From an uncultured Micavibrio sp. (lineage in GTDB: Bacteria > Pseudomonadota > Alphaproteobacteria > Micavibrionales > UBA1664), in the NCBI GenBank assembly GCA_937896295.1, contig CALBME010000153.1, forward strand, positions 1-9,201: a DNA stretch of 9,201 nucleotides, read 5' to 3'. Below are positions 1 to 6,184 of the stretch, in pieces. The stretch's first letter is position 1. Each line of letters begins with the position of its first letter. Made by a program: the position numbers and the translations under genes. Below the pieces are notes generated by a model, which was not told the DNA's origin, did no database searches, and saw nothing but the letters and a program-made list of their open reading frames with translations.

Positions 1-237
1 CTTAGCCAGCAGCTTGGCATAGGCCTTGGGATTTTGAGCCGAGCCAATTGCCTCATCGGCTTTCTGTGCCAGTTCAAGCGCCTTCAGAATACGTACGCCA
101 TCCTGTTCGCCTTCGATACGATAGGTCAACAGGCCCAGCACGCCTTCCGCGTCGGTCTCGTTCAACTTGCTGCCGCCGTTCATCAGCAGGGGCAGCAACA
201 CATCGCGCTGATTCTGCAGAATGTCCTGGAACGCAGG
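1..237 (-). repeat. Protein-level repeat copy 2 in the large helical protein (may continue past the edge)
   Basis: Encodes residues 778-856 and aligns with copy 1 (889-1125) over its full visible length. The divergence (about 39 percent identity) points to an old duplication inside the protein, not a recent tandem DNA repeat. The window ends exactly where copy 1 reaches its YARLLAK block, so whether the similarity continues cannot be seen. Confidence 0.75.
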
Positions 238-2568
238 GTTTTCCCGGCTTTGCTGCAGGAAATATTCGCGCAGACGGTCATGCATGTCAGCCTGCGCAAG
301 AAGCACGTCGGTCCAGAGGGCGCGGCGGTCTTCGTTCTTTTCCTTACGGCTGGCTTTGGCCACCTGTTCCGCCATGCTGTCGACGTAGTAAGCGATGTTC
401 AGGTTTTCGCGCTGGGCGGCAAGACCGTCCAGATCGGCCGGCGTTTCGGCAGGCACGGTCAGTTTTTCGAGTGCATCAACGTAGAGCAGCGCCAGTTCGT
501 TGTCCTGGAGCTGGCCCGGTACATGGCTGGCACGGTCGCGGAAGACCGCAAGACTGTTCAGCAGGTTTTCGCGCGCCTCAGCAACATTTTCAGGAATGGG
601 CTGAACCGGGATCGCCATGCGTTCCGGTAGCAGAGCAACCGCAACCGGTTCGAACTGTTGCGGTGCAGGTGCCTGCGCGGCTTCCGCCTGCGGCAGTTCG
701 ATGGTGGCCAGTTCGGCGCCAATGGTGCCAAGCGATGCCAGCGCCTTGTCCAGACGGGCTTGCGCCTGTCTGAATTTGCGGTCATCTGCATGCTGGTTGC
801 CTTCGGCCGCCGCGTGGTAGTCCATCAGGTCGGCGGACTCCAGCAACTCTTTACGCAGTTGCGTGGCCTGCATGACCTGCGGTGTCTGTTTGGCCAGAAG
901 GCGGGCATATTTCCGGGGTTTCGGTGCAAGGGCGATGGCGGCATCGGCCAGGCGCGCGGTTTCCAGTGCTGTCATGATCTGCATGGCGTTTTCTTCGCCC
1001 TTGATGCGATCAAAGAGCGTATCAATAACGCGGTAACCCTCAGCGTCGGTTACTTTTGCGCCGCCGTGGCGCAGATATCCCAGAAGCTGTTCCCGCTGGG
1101 CGGCCATCTTGCCGAGCAGGGTGTTGTCTTCCATGTTCTGGGCGATGATGGCATCACGTGCAGAATCCGTTGTGACTTCTTCTGCGAAGGGGGCCGTTGC
1201 AGGGACTTCCTGTGCAGGTGCCTCATTTTCCAGCAACAATTCCGGTTGTGCTTCCACGTCCGGCATCAGGGCAGGGTTGGCGATCAGCGCCTGACCAAGG
1301 GCATGGAGAGAGCCCAGAGTCATGCTGCCTTCGATGCTTTCAAGATAGGCCAGCGTATCGCTGGAATTCTTCAGTCCGGCGATTGCATTTTCGTGACCCG
1401 CGCTGATAGCGAGGGGGGCAGATTGCAGTTCGCTGGCATCCATGAAGGCGTCATAGACGGCAATGGAGAATGCTTCCGCTTTGTCGTTCGCATCGGGATG
1501 AACGCCAAGGGCGATGCACGCCTCGCTGATGTAGACACGTTCAGCCGGGGTCAGATTCAGTTTTTTCCAGGCGTCTTCAATGCTGCCGAGCGGCTGGAAC
1601 GAAGGGTTTGCGGCCAGCTTGTATTCTTCGCCGGTGGCAAGCGTCTGGCCCAGATAGTGGTTCACGGACGGGATGCCGTCGGTGACCAGTGCTGCGGTTT
1701 CGATGCTGTCTTCCAGTGCCGAAATGGACTGGTGAATCTGTTCGACCTGTTCAGGGGTGAATTTGTAAGTGCGCGTGCCGTCACGCGTGATCCAGCGGGT
1801 GTAGCCATCTTCTTGAGACACAGATGTGACCTGAAGATCCTTAACTTCCGCCAGCAGCACCTGATAGGCGTCGCCCAGCGTATTCAGCTCGGGCGTGGCG
1901 TTGAAAGCCTTGGGCGTAGCGGCAAACCGTTCATGCAGCATCTGAAGGGCGCTGCCTTCATCCTGCGGCAGCGAATCGGAATTTGCACGATCGTACAGAT
2001 CGTTGATGATTCCTGTGGTTGCGGCGTGTTCGGCCTGCCAGTTTTCGTGGGCAATCAGACCCAGCAGGGTCTCGGCGTGGCCGTAGACGGACAGCATGTC
2101 TTCATAGACATAACCGACCGGATCGGCATGTTTGAGAAGGGTTTCGCGCAGTTTGAGGACGTCGTCCATGACGTCGACATCAGGGGTGGGCTGCACGGCC
2201 AGATCGCTTTCAAAACCGAAGTCGAGATTGATCAGGCCGCTATTGATACGCGTCAGAGTTTCCGAGACTTCCGCCGGAATTTTGGCGTATTCGGATATGT
2301 CGTTGCGGTAACGTTCGATGCTGGCGGCCAGTTTCGCGCGCAGATCTTCCTGTGAGGTGATGGCCTTACGGCCGGCGGCGATTTCTTCCTCGTTGATTTC
2401 AACCGCCTTGGCGTAGTCTTCCAGCGCGCTTTGCAGCTGAATGGCCGGCAAGACGAATTCAAGGCCGACACCGCGTCCGGGCCATGCCTCGATCCGGTTT
2501 TTAAAATCACGGGCCAACTGGTCGAGAGTCTGCGCGTCCAGCGTTTGCGCATCGAGCATCTTGTTCAT
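1..2568 (-). CDS. Large helical repeat protein of unknown function (C-terminus cut by window edge)
   Basis: An open frame of 856 codons runs from the ATG at 2566-2568 to the window edge without a stop, so the protein is longer than shown. I do not recognise the family. The translation has no signal peptide or membrane segment and is rich in Ala, Leu, Glu and Gln, so it is probably cytoplasmic and alpha-helical. It starts with a tandem pentapeptide (LDAQTLDAQTLDQL), then a coiled-coil-like part (about residues 45-110). Two Pro/Ala/Glu/Gln-rich linkers (about 443-470 and 625-660) separate helical modules. Residues 482-560 and 778-856 are a clear repeat: about 31 of 79 positions are identical without gaps, both ending in a Tyr-Ala-(Arg/Lys)-Leu-Leu-Ala-Lys motif. 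Residues 666-732 look like a degenerate third copy. The ribosome binding site is weak (AGGG about 9 bases upstream). A scaffold or structural role is possible but is inference. Confidence 0.8.
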   Translation of the reverse strand, partial: MNKMLDAQTLDAQTLDQLARDFKNRIEAWPGRGVGLEFVLPAIQLQSALEDYAKAVEINEEEIAAGRKAITSQEDLRAKLAASIERYRNDISEYAKIPAEVSETLTRINSGLINLDFGFESDLAVQPTPDVDVMDDVLKLRETLLKHADPVGYVYEDMLSVYGHAETLLGLIAHENWQAEHAATTGIINDLYDRANSDSLPQDEGSALQMLHERFAATPKAFNATPELNTLGDAYQVLLAEVKDLQVTSVSQEDGYTRWITRDGTRTYKFTPEQVEQIHQSISALEDSIETAALVTDGIPSVNHYLGQTLATGEEYKLAANPSFQPLGSIEDAWKKLNLTPAERVYISEACIALGVHPDANDKAEAFSIAVYDAFMDASELQSAPLAISAGHENAIAGLKNSSDTLAYLESIEGSMTLGSLHALGQALIANPALMPDVEAQPELLLENEAPAQEVPATAPFAEEVTTDSARDAIIAQNMEDNTLLGKMAAQREQLLGYLRHGGAKVTDAEGYRVIDTLFDRIKGEENAMQIMTALETARLADAAIALAPKPRKYARLLAKQTPQVMQATQLRKELLESADLMDYHAAAEGNQHADDRKFRQAQARLDKALASLGTIGAELATIELPQAEAAQAPAPQQFEPVAVALLPERMAIPVQPIPENVAEARENLLNSLAVFRDRASHVPGQLQDNELALLYVDALEKLTVPAETPADLDGLAAQRENLNIAYYVDSMAEQVAKASRKEKNEDRRALWTDVLLAQADMHDRLREYFLQQSRENPAFQDILQNQRDVLLPLLMNGGSKLNETDAEGVLGLLTYRIEGEQDGVRILKALELAQKADEAIGSAQNPKAYAKLLAK
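889..1125 (-). repeat. Protein-level repeat copy 1 in the large helical protein
   Basis: Encodes residues 482-560 of the large minus-strand protein. It aligns without gaps to the second copy at 1-237, with about 31 identities in 79 residues by hand count. Conserved points are QR..LL near the start, a GG.K turn, RI.GE in the middle, ALE.A..AD.AI, and YA.LLAK at the end. The copies start 888 bases (296 codons) apart. Confidence 0.75.
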
Positions 2569-2604
2569 TCACACACCCTAAGAATTTCGTTTTTATATGT
2601 TCGT

Positions 2605-2904
2605 TTAAAACCGTGTATCGCGTACCGCCGCGACGTACTGAATCGTATCTGGCAGGTCGTCGGTTTCTTTTTCGCCCTTATACGTGGACATTCCGATCTC
2701 TTCCTGCAGACCGAGCAGCGCAAGCGACGTATCGTCGATGTCGCGCACCCGGCCGAAAACTTTATCGCCGACGAGAATATCAATGCCTTGCGGAACGATA
2801 TCGACGAAAGCGTCACCCTGCGGCAGGTCTTCGGGAATGAGAAGAACCGGCTTCGCCAGGTCGTCGATGAGAACGATTACGGTATCGAACATGTGTTGAC
2901 CCAT
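2605..2904 (-). CDS. Small acidic hypothetical protein upstream of the large helical protein
   Basis: A 99-residue frame on the minus strand, not recognised. The translation is acidic and regular, with beta-strand-like stretches (FDTVIVLIDD, KPVLLIPEDL, IDILVGDKVFGRV) followed by a charged region (STYKGEKETDDLPD). It has no signal peptide or membrane helix, so it is probably a small soluble cytoplasmic protein. The opposite-strand frames covering this stretch look like shadows. The stop (2605-2607) is only 36 bases from the start of the large gene on the same strand, so the two are probably one operon. The start is uncertain: ATG at 2902-2904 gives MGQHMFDT, while an ATG four codons later (2890-2892) gives MFDT; neither has a good Shine-Dalgarno. 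That it is a gene is inferred from composition and position. Confidence 0.6.
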   Translation of the reverse strand: MGQHMFDTVIVLIDDLAKPVLLIPEDLPQGDAFVDIVPQGIDILVGDKVFGRVRDIDDTSLALLGLQEEIGMSTYKGEKETDDLPDTIQYVAAVRDTRF

Positions 2905-2960
2905 ATGTGGTTACCATTGCCCTGTTTTTTGCAGGGTTCTGGCGCCATCCTAGCGTTCGC

Positions 2961-3003
2961 AGATTAATATTTTCATAACGAAAAGGCAAGATTTAATTAA
3001 TCT
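2961..3003. repeat. AT-rich nested inverted repeat in the 2905-3015 intergenic gap
   Basis: The outer arms AGATTAAT (2961-2968) and ATTAATCT (2996-3003) are perfect inverted copies. Inside them TTTTC (2970-2974) and GAAAA (2980-2984) can also pair around ATAAC. It lies downstream of the glycosyltransferase stop and upstream of the small acidic gene. It could be a weak transcription end, an operator, or part of the promoter for the acidic gene and large protein. There is no GC-rich stem with a U-run as in a classic terminator. Confidence 0.35.
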
Positions 3004-3015
3004 GACATTAACTTT

Positions 3016-4047
3016 TCACGCAGATTTGGCCAGCCGGGCGAACAGGGACTGCCACTGGCCTAAAATGACCGATTTATCAAAGGTCTGGTGATAGCTGGCC
3101 TGGCCGCTGGCGGCGAGGGCGCGGCGCAGGCCGTCGTCCTGACGCATGCGGTTCATGGCCGCAGCCATGGCCGGAACATCGTCGACAGGGGTCACGAGAC
3201 CGTTTTCGCCGTCCCTGACATAGTGGCCCGGGCCTTCACTGTCCGTGGTGACCAGCGCCCTGCCGGCGGCCCATGCCTGCATGAAGGCATTGCCAAAGGG
3301 TTCATGGCGCGAGGGCAGGACGAAGGCATCGCAGGCCGCCAACAAAGCCCACCGGTCTTCGCGCCAGCCCAGGAAACGTACGCGGTCCTGTACGCCCAGC
3401 ACGCGCGCCATCGTTTCCAGTTTGCGGCGTTCGGGGCCTTCGCCCGCAATCCAGAGATAGGCGTCATCCACCAGTGCAAACGCGCTGATCAGGGTGTCGA
3501 TCGCCTTGTTGGGATGCAGGCGGGCGAGGGTAAGGAACACAAAGGCGTCATTGGGCGTGTCCAGCGATGCGCGCGGCACCGGGGCGGCATTGGGCGCGAT
3601 TTCCGCGAAATTCGGGATATAGGCGATCTTGTTTTCAGGTACGCCGCTGCTGGCCATCCAGCGGCCGATATCGGGCGCATTCACTACGAATTCATCGACG
3701 CCCTTATAATATTTGAGGTCGTAATAACCGCCCAGACGCGCAATCCACGGGATGCCGGGGCGTTTGGGCATTTTTTTGGCGGCGCGGTTCATCCAAGTGA
3801 CGGCGACGTCGGGTTTTTGTCTGTTGATCAGTTTTTTAAGCGCATGCCGGGTTTTGAGATCGAACACGCCGCCAAAGGGCAATTCGACCACGTTGACCCC
3901 GGCCTGACGCAGGGCTTCATTGCGGGCGGAGGGACGGCATGCCGCCGTCACGTCCATACCGGCCCGCATCTGTGCCGCGCATAATTCAGCAAACGCCGTT
4001 TCTGCGCCGCCGGCGGCGGCACCGGCCATGACATGGAGAACTCTCAT
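3016..4047 (-). CDS. GT4-family glycosyltransferase
   Basis: A 343-residue GT-B fold glycosyltransferase of the GT4 type, which transfers a sugar from an activated nucleotide donor in the cytoplasm, typically in lipopolysaccharide, capsule or glycolipid synthesis. The N-terminal Rossmann half starts MRVLHVMAG followed by the glycine-rich GGAE loop (residues 13-16). The C-terminal half has ARLHPNK (175-181), with the Arg and Lys that normally contact the donor phosphates, then IAGEGPERRKL (about 200-210) and SRHEPFG (246-252). The family EX7E motif here reads Glu249 then Gln257, so the second Glu is replaced. I chose ATG 4045-4047 because it places MRVLHV at the expected N-terminus; an in-frame TTG at 4066-4068 would add seven residues. 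Neither has a clear ribosome binding site. Acceptor and product cannot be told, and no other sugar genes are adjacent. Confidence 0.88.
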   Translation of the reverse strand: MRVLHVMAGAAAGGAETAFAELCAAQMRAGMDVTAACRPSARNEALRQAGVNVVELPFGGVFDLKTRHALKKLINRQKPDVAVTWMNRAAKKMPKRPGIPWIARLGGYYDLKYYKGVDEFVVNAPDIGRWMASSGVPENKIAYIPNFAEIAPNAAPVPRASLDTPNDAFVFLTLARLHPNKAIDTLISAFALVDDAYLWIAGEGPERRKLETMARVLGVQDRVRFLGWREDRWALLAACDAFVLPSRHEPFGNAFMQAWAAGRALVTTDSEGPGHYVRDGENGLVTPVDDVPAMAAAMNRMRQDDGLRRALAASGQASYHQTFDKSVILGQWQSLFARLAKSA

Positions 4048-4109
4048 AATTCGCAATAAAAGCGGCAAAGGACTTGCATGGCAACGGGTTTTTATGGTGT
4101 GCTACTCAT

Positions 4110-4223
4110 ATGAACCGCGGTTTCGCCCTTCTTGCCCTTGCTCCTGCTGCTTTTGCAGCGGGCGCCCTTGCTGCCGCCGCAGCAGGCCTGGCCGCGGCTG
4201 CCGCAAGGCTACTTCGCGCATAA
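4110..4223 (+). CDS. Possible Ala-rich 37-residue hydrophobic small protein
   Basis: A 37-codon frame, ATG 4110-4112 to TAA 4221-4223, lies in the divergent gap between the glycosyltransferase and the aminotransferase. The product starts MNRGFALLALAPAAFAAGAL, continues as almost pure Ala/Leu/Gly and ends RLLRA. It resembles a single membrane segment or signal-like peptide with flanking Arg residues. There is no convincing Shine-Dalgarno; a TATGGT hexamer lies at 4093-4098. Such Ala-rich frames can arise by chance in GC-rich DNA with repeated GCN triplets, so this is only a candidate. If real, it is probably a small inner-membrane peptide of unknown role. Confidence 0.3.
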   Translation: MNRGFALLALAPAAFAAGALAAAAAGLAAAAARLLRA

Positions 4224-4258
4224 TCTCCCCCCACATTCGAAAACCTCAGCTGCTCCTA

Positions 4259-4277
4259 AATACACCATACGTGTATT
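4259..4277. promoter_or_regulatory. Perfect 7-bp inverted repeat upstream of the aminotransferase (possible operator)
   Basis: AATACAC (4259-4265) and GTGTATT (4271-4277) are perfect inverted copies around a 5-base centre, 42 bases before the aminotransferase start. A TAAATA hexamer (4257-4262) overlapping the left arm could serve as a -10 box, but no good -35 is visible. The size and position fit a dimeric repressor site. No U-run follows, so a terminator is unlikely. Confidence 0.35.
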
Positions 4278-4318
4278 CCGCCGCTGGTCCTGAAAACTCA
4301 AAACCTTTGGTCTGTAAC

Positions 4319-5488
4319 ATGTCTTTGAAACTGTCTTCCCGCTCCGATATTCCCGTCTTCCGCGTCCTTGATATTCTGCGCGTCGTCAATGAACGTGTCG
4401 CCGCCGGCGCGGATATCATCCATCTTGAGGCCGGTCAGCCTTCCGTTGGCGCACCCAAAGCCGCGTTGGAGGCCGCGATGAAGGCGGTGATTGATACGCC
4501 GATGGGCTATACCGAGGCGACGGGCATGCCCGCGCTTAAAAACCGTATCGCGCAATATTACACCGACGAATACGGTGTCACCGTCAACCCGAAGAACATC
4601 ATCATTACGGTCGGCGGTTCCTGCGGCCTGTCGTTGTCATTCCTTGCGACGCTTGATGTCGGCGACACGGTGGCCATGGCAGCACCGGCTTATCCGGCTT
4701 ACCGGAATATCCTGAAATCGCTGGGCTGCATCCCGATCGAGATCCAGTCGACACTGGAAGACCATTATCAGCCCACGATCAAAACGCTTGAGGCGTTACC
4801 GCAAAAACCCAAGGGCCTGATCATCGGCAACCCGTCGAACCCCACAGGTACGATCATTTCCAAACAGGAACTGGCCGGGATTACAAAATGGTGCGACACG
4901 CATGGCGTGCGCCTGTTCGCGGACGAACTGTACCAGGGCATCACCTTCGGCGAAAAATGCGATACCGTCCTGCGCACCAGCAAAGATGCGATCAGCATCA
5001 ATTCCTTTTCCAAGTATTTTGCCATGACCGGCTGGCGTATCGGCTGGGTGGTCTTACCCGACGACGTGGTCGACCGTGTCAAACGCCTTGCAGAAAGCCT
5101 GTTCGTGGCGCCGCCGACGCTGGCGCAGCACGTGGCCCTGCATGTGTTCGATCATACGGACGAGCTGGACGGATATGTCGCGCGTTACAAAAAGAATCTT
5201 GAAATCATGAATACCGAACTGCCGAAATGCGGTTTTACCAAGCTTTCGAAAGTGGGGGGCGCGTTTTACATGTATGCCGACATTTCGGACCTGACGGATG
5301 ATTCCGAAGGGTTCTGCCGCAGCCTGCTGGATAACGCGGGCGTCGCGATGACGCCGGGTACGGATTTTGATCTTTACCGGGGTCATCAGACCGTGCGCAT
5401 GAGCTTCGCCGGTTCGACCGAGGATATTACTGAGGCGTGCAAGCGCATCGCCCGGTTCATGCAAAGTTGGAACCGCAAGGCGGCCTAA
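4319..5488 (+). CDS. Class I (fold type I) PLP-dependent aminotransferase, aspartate aminotransferase-like
   Basis: A 389-residue cytoplasmic aminotransferase, the usual length for the family. It moves an amino group between an amino acid and a 2-oxo acid through pyridoxal phosphate. Visible landmarks are IHLEAGQPSV near the N-terminus, NPSNPTG (171-177), the cofactor ring-binding Asp202 with Tyr205 in DELYQG, the Schiff-base lysine Lys232 in SFSKYFAMTGWRIGW, and the carboxylate-binding Arg360 in TVRMSFAG. The motif style fits subgroup I-gamma (Thermus-type aspartate aminotransferase) more than E. coli AspC, but the true substrate cannot be read from sequence. The frame is open far upstream; I chose ATG 4319-4321 because recognisable family sequence begins there, although the ribosome binding site is poor. 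It is transcribed alone, away from the glycosyltransferase, and ends at a strong terminator. Confidence 0.92.
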   Translation: MSLKLSSRSDIPVFRVLDILRVVNERVAAGADIIHLEAGQPSVGAPKAALEAAMKAVIDTPMGYTEATGMPALKNRIAQYYTDEYGVTVNPKNIIITVGGSCGLSLSFLATLDVGDTVAMAAPAYPAYRNILKSLGCIPIEIQSTLEDHYQPTIKTLEALPQKPKGLIIGNPSNPTGTIISKQELAGITKWCDTHGVRLFADELYQGITFGEKCDTVLRTSKDAISINSFSKYFAMTGWRIGWVVLPDDVVDRVKRLAESLFVAPPTLAQHVALHVFDHTDELDGYVARYKKNLEIMNTELPKCGFTKLSKVGGAFYMYADISDLTDDSEGFCRSLLDNAGVAMTPGTDFDLYRGHQTVRMSFAGSTEDITEACKRIARFMQSWNRKAA

Positions 5489-5492
5489 AAAC

Positions 5493-5522
5493 AAAAGCCG
5501 GGCAAATTGCCCGGCTTTTTTT
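5493..5522. terminator. Strong Rho-independent terminator, probably bidirectional
   Basis: The stem AAAAGCCGGGC (5493-5503) pairs perfectly with GCCCGGCTTTT (5509-5519) around AAATT, followed by a T-run to 5522. It lies 5 bases after the aminotransferase stop. On the minus strand the same stem is also followed by a T-rich stretch, so it can end the thyA-folA operon arriving from the right. Confidence 0.9.
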
Positions 5523-5541
5523 GTTGGTCGCGCCTGAACGC

Positions 5542-5700
5542 TCAGATCTGCTCGGCGCGTTTTTTCAGCTGTTCGACGACGGCTGCGTCTTCGAGTTTCA
5601 TCATGGGTGATACGAACGCGGCAATGTCGACGACATCCGTGCGAAGGGAGAAGTTGTCATTGCCGAAAACCGGTTTGTAGAAAACGGGACGGGACGACAT
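5542..5700 (-). CDS. 52-residue hypothetical protein, last gene of the thyA-folA operon
   Basis: A 52-codon frame starting at ATG 5698-5700 and ending TGA at 5542. I do not recognise it. The product begins MSSRPVFYKPVFGNDNF, has a central VDIAAFVSPMM stretch and ends in a charged helix (EQLKKRAEQI). It has no membrane segment. The case for a real gene is its context: AAAGGA lies 9 bases before the ATG and directly precedes the folA stop, the gap from that stop is only four bases, and the gene ends 20 bases before the shared terminator. The frame stays open further upstream inside folA, but a longer start would lack this ribosome binding site. Translation is probably coupled to folA. A link to folate or thymidylate metabolism is suggested only by position. 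Confidence 0.6.
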   Translation of the reverse strand: MSSRPVFYKPVFGNDNFSLRTDVVDIAAFVSPMMKLEDAAVVEQLKKRAEQI

Positions 5701-5704
5701 GGTG

Positions 5705-6184
5705 TTAAATCCTTTGGTACGTGATGAATTCGTAAAATGCCTCAGCACCCTGCTGACGCTGGGTTTTCTGCCATTCCTTTTCGGGGAGCTGCGGAAAACG
5801 GGCATCACCATCATACGCCTTGTGTATCCGGGTCAAGTAAACGCGTGTTGCAAACGGTAACGCCTGTGCATAGATCTGGGCGCCGCCGATGACCATGATT
5901 TCCTCAGATCCCAGGTTTTCTGCCGTTTTCAGGGCGTCTTCGAGGCTTTTGGCCACGGTCACGCCGGGGGCGGTCCAGGTGTCCTGGCGGGTGATAACGA
6001 TATTGGGGCGGTTGGGCAGGGGGCGGCCGATGGAGTCGTAGGTCTTGCGGCCCATGATGACAGGTTTGCCCAAGGTCAGGGCCTTGAAATGCTTCAGGTC
6101 CTCCGGGATGTGCCAGAGCAGCTTGTTATCCCCGCCGATAACGTTGTCGTCAGCGCAGGCTACGATCAGGCTGATAATACTCAC
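5705..6184 (-). CDS. folA: Dihydrofolate reductase
   Basis: A 159-residue dihydrofolate reductase, the same length as E. coli FolA. It reduces dihydrofolate to tetrahydrofolate with NADPH in the cytoplasm and is the target of trimethoprim. Visible landmarks are the N-terminal strand SLIVACADDNVIG, LLWHIPEDLKHFK with the conserved Trp24 and catalytic acid Asp29, the NADPH-binding VIMGRKTYDSIGRPLP block with PNIVITR, IGGAQIY and the GDARFP stretch. The start is GTG at 6182-6184, overlapping the thyA stop TGA (6181-6183) by a GTGA tetranucleotide, which indicates translational coupling. The pairing is functional because ThyA makes the dihydrofolate that FolA recycles. Confidence 0.97.
   Translation of the reverse strand: MSIISLIVACADDNVIGGDNKLLWHIPEDLKHFKALTLGKPVIMGRKTYDSIGRPLPNRPNIVITRQDTWTAPGVTVAKSLEDALKTAENLGSEEIMVIGGAQIYAQALPFATRVYLTRIHKAYDGDARFPQLPEKEWQKTQRQQGAEAFYEFITYQRI

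Noticed and set aside
658..2355. A 565-codon open frame on the plus strand across the large minus-strand gene.
   Set aside because: The translation is rich in Cys, Arg, Gly and Phe and has no coherent structure. The opposite frame is open for 856 codons, with normal composition and internal repeats, so this is an antisense shadow.
2920..2936. CCCTG/CAGGG hairpin around a T-run as a terminator.
   Set aside because: The stem is only 5 bp and the T-run is in the loop, not after the stem, so it does not form a Rho-independent terminator.
2431..2967. A 178-codon plus-strand frame over the small acidic gene.
   Set aside because: It starts inside the large minus-strand gene and crosses the intergenic gap, with no ribosome binding site or recognisable structure; the minus frame has more protein-like composition.
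3088..3984. A 298-codon plus-strand frame opposite the glycosyltransferase.
   Set aside because: The minus strand carries clear GT4 motifs over the same bases; the plus frame shows only shadow composition.
3920..4318. N-terminal extension of the aminotransferase by 133 codons.
   Set aside because: The extension is low-complexity, begins inside the glycosyltransferase gene on the other strand and has no homology to the family; family sequence begins at 4319.
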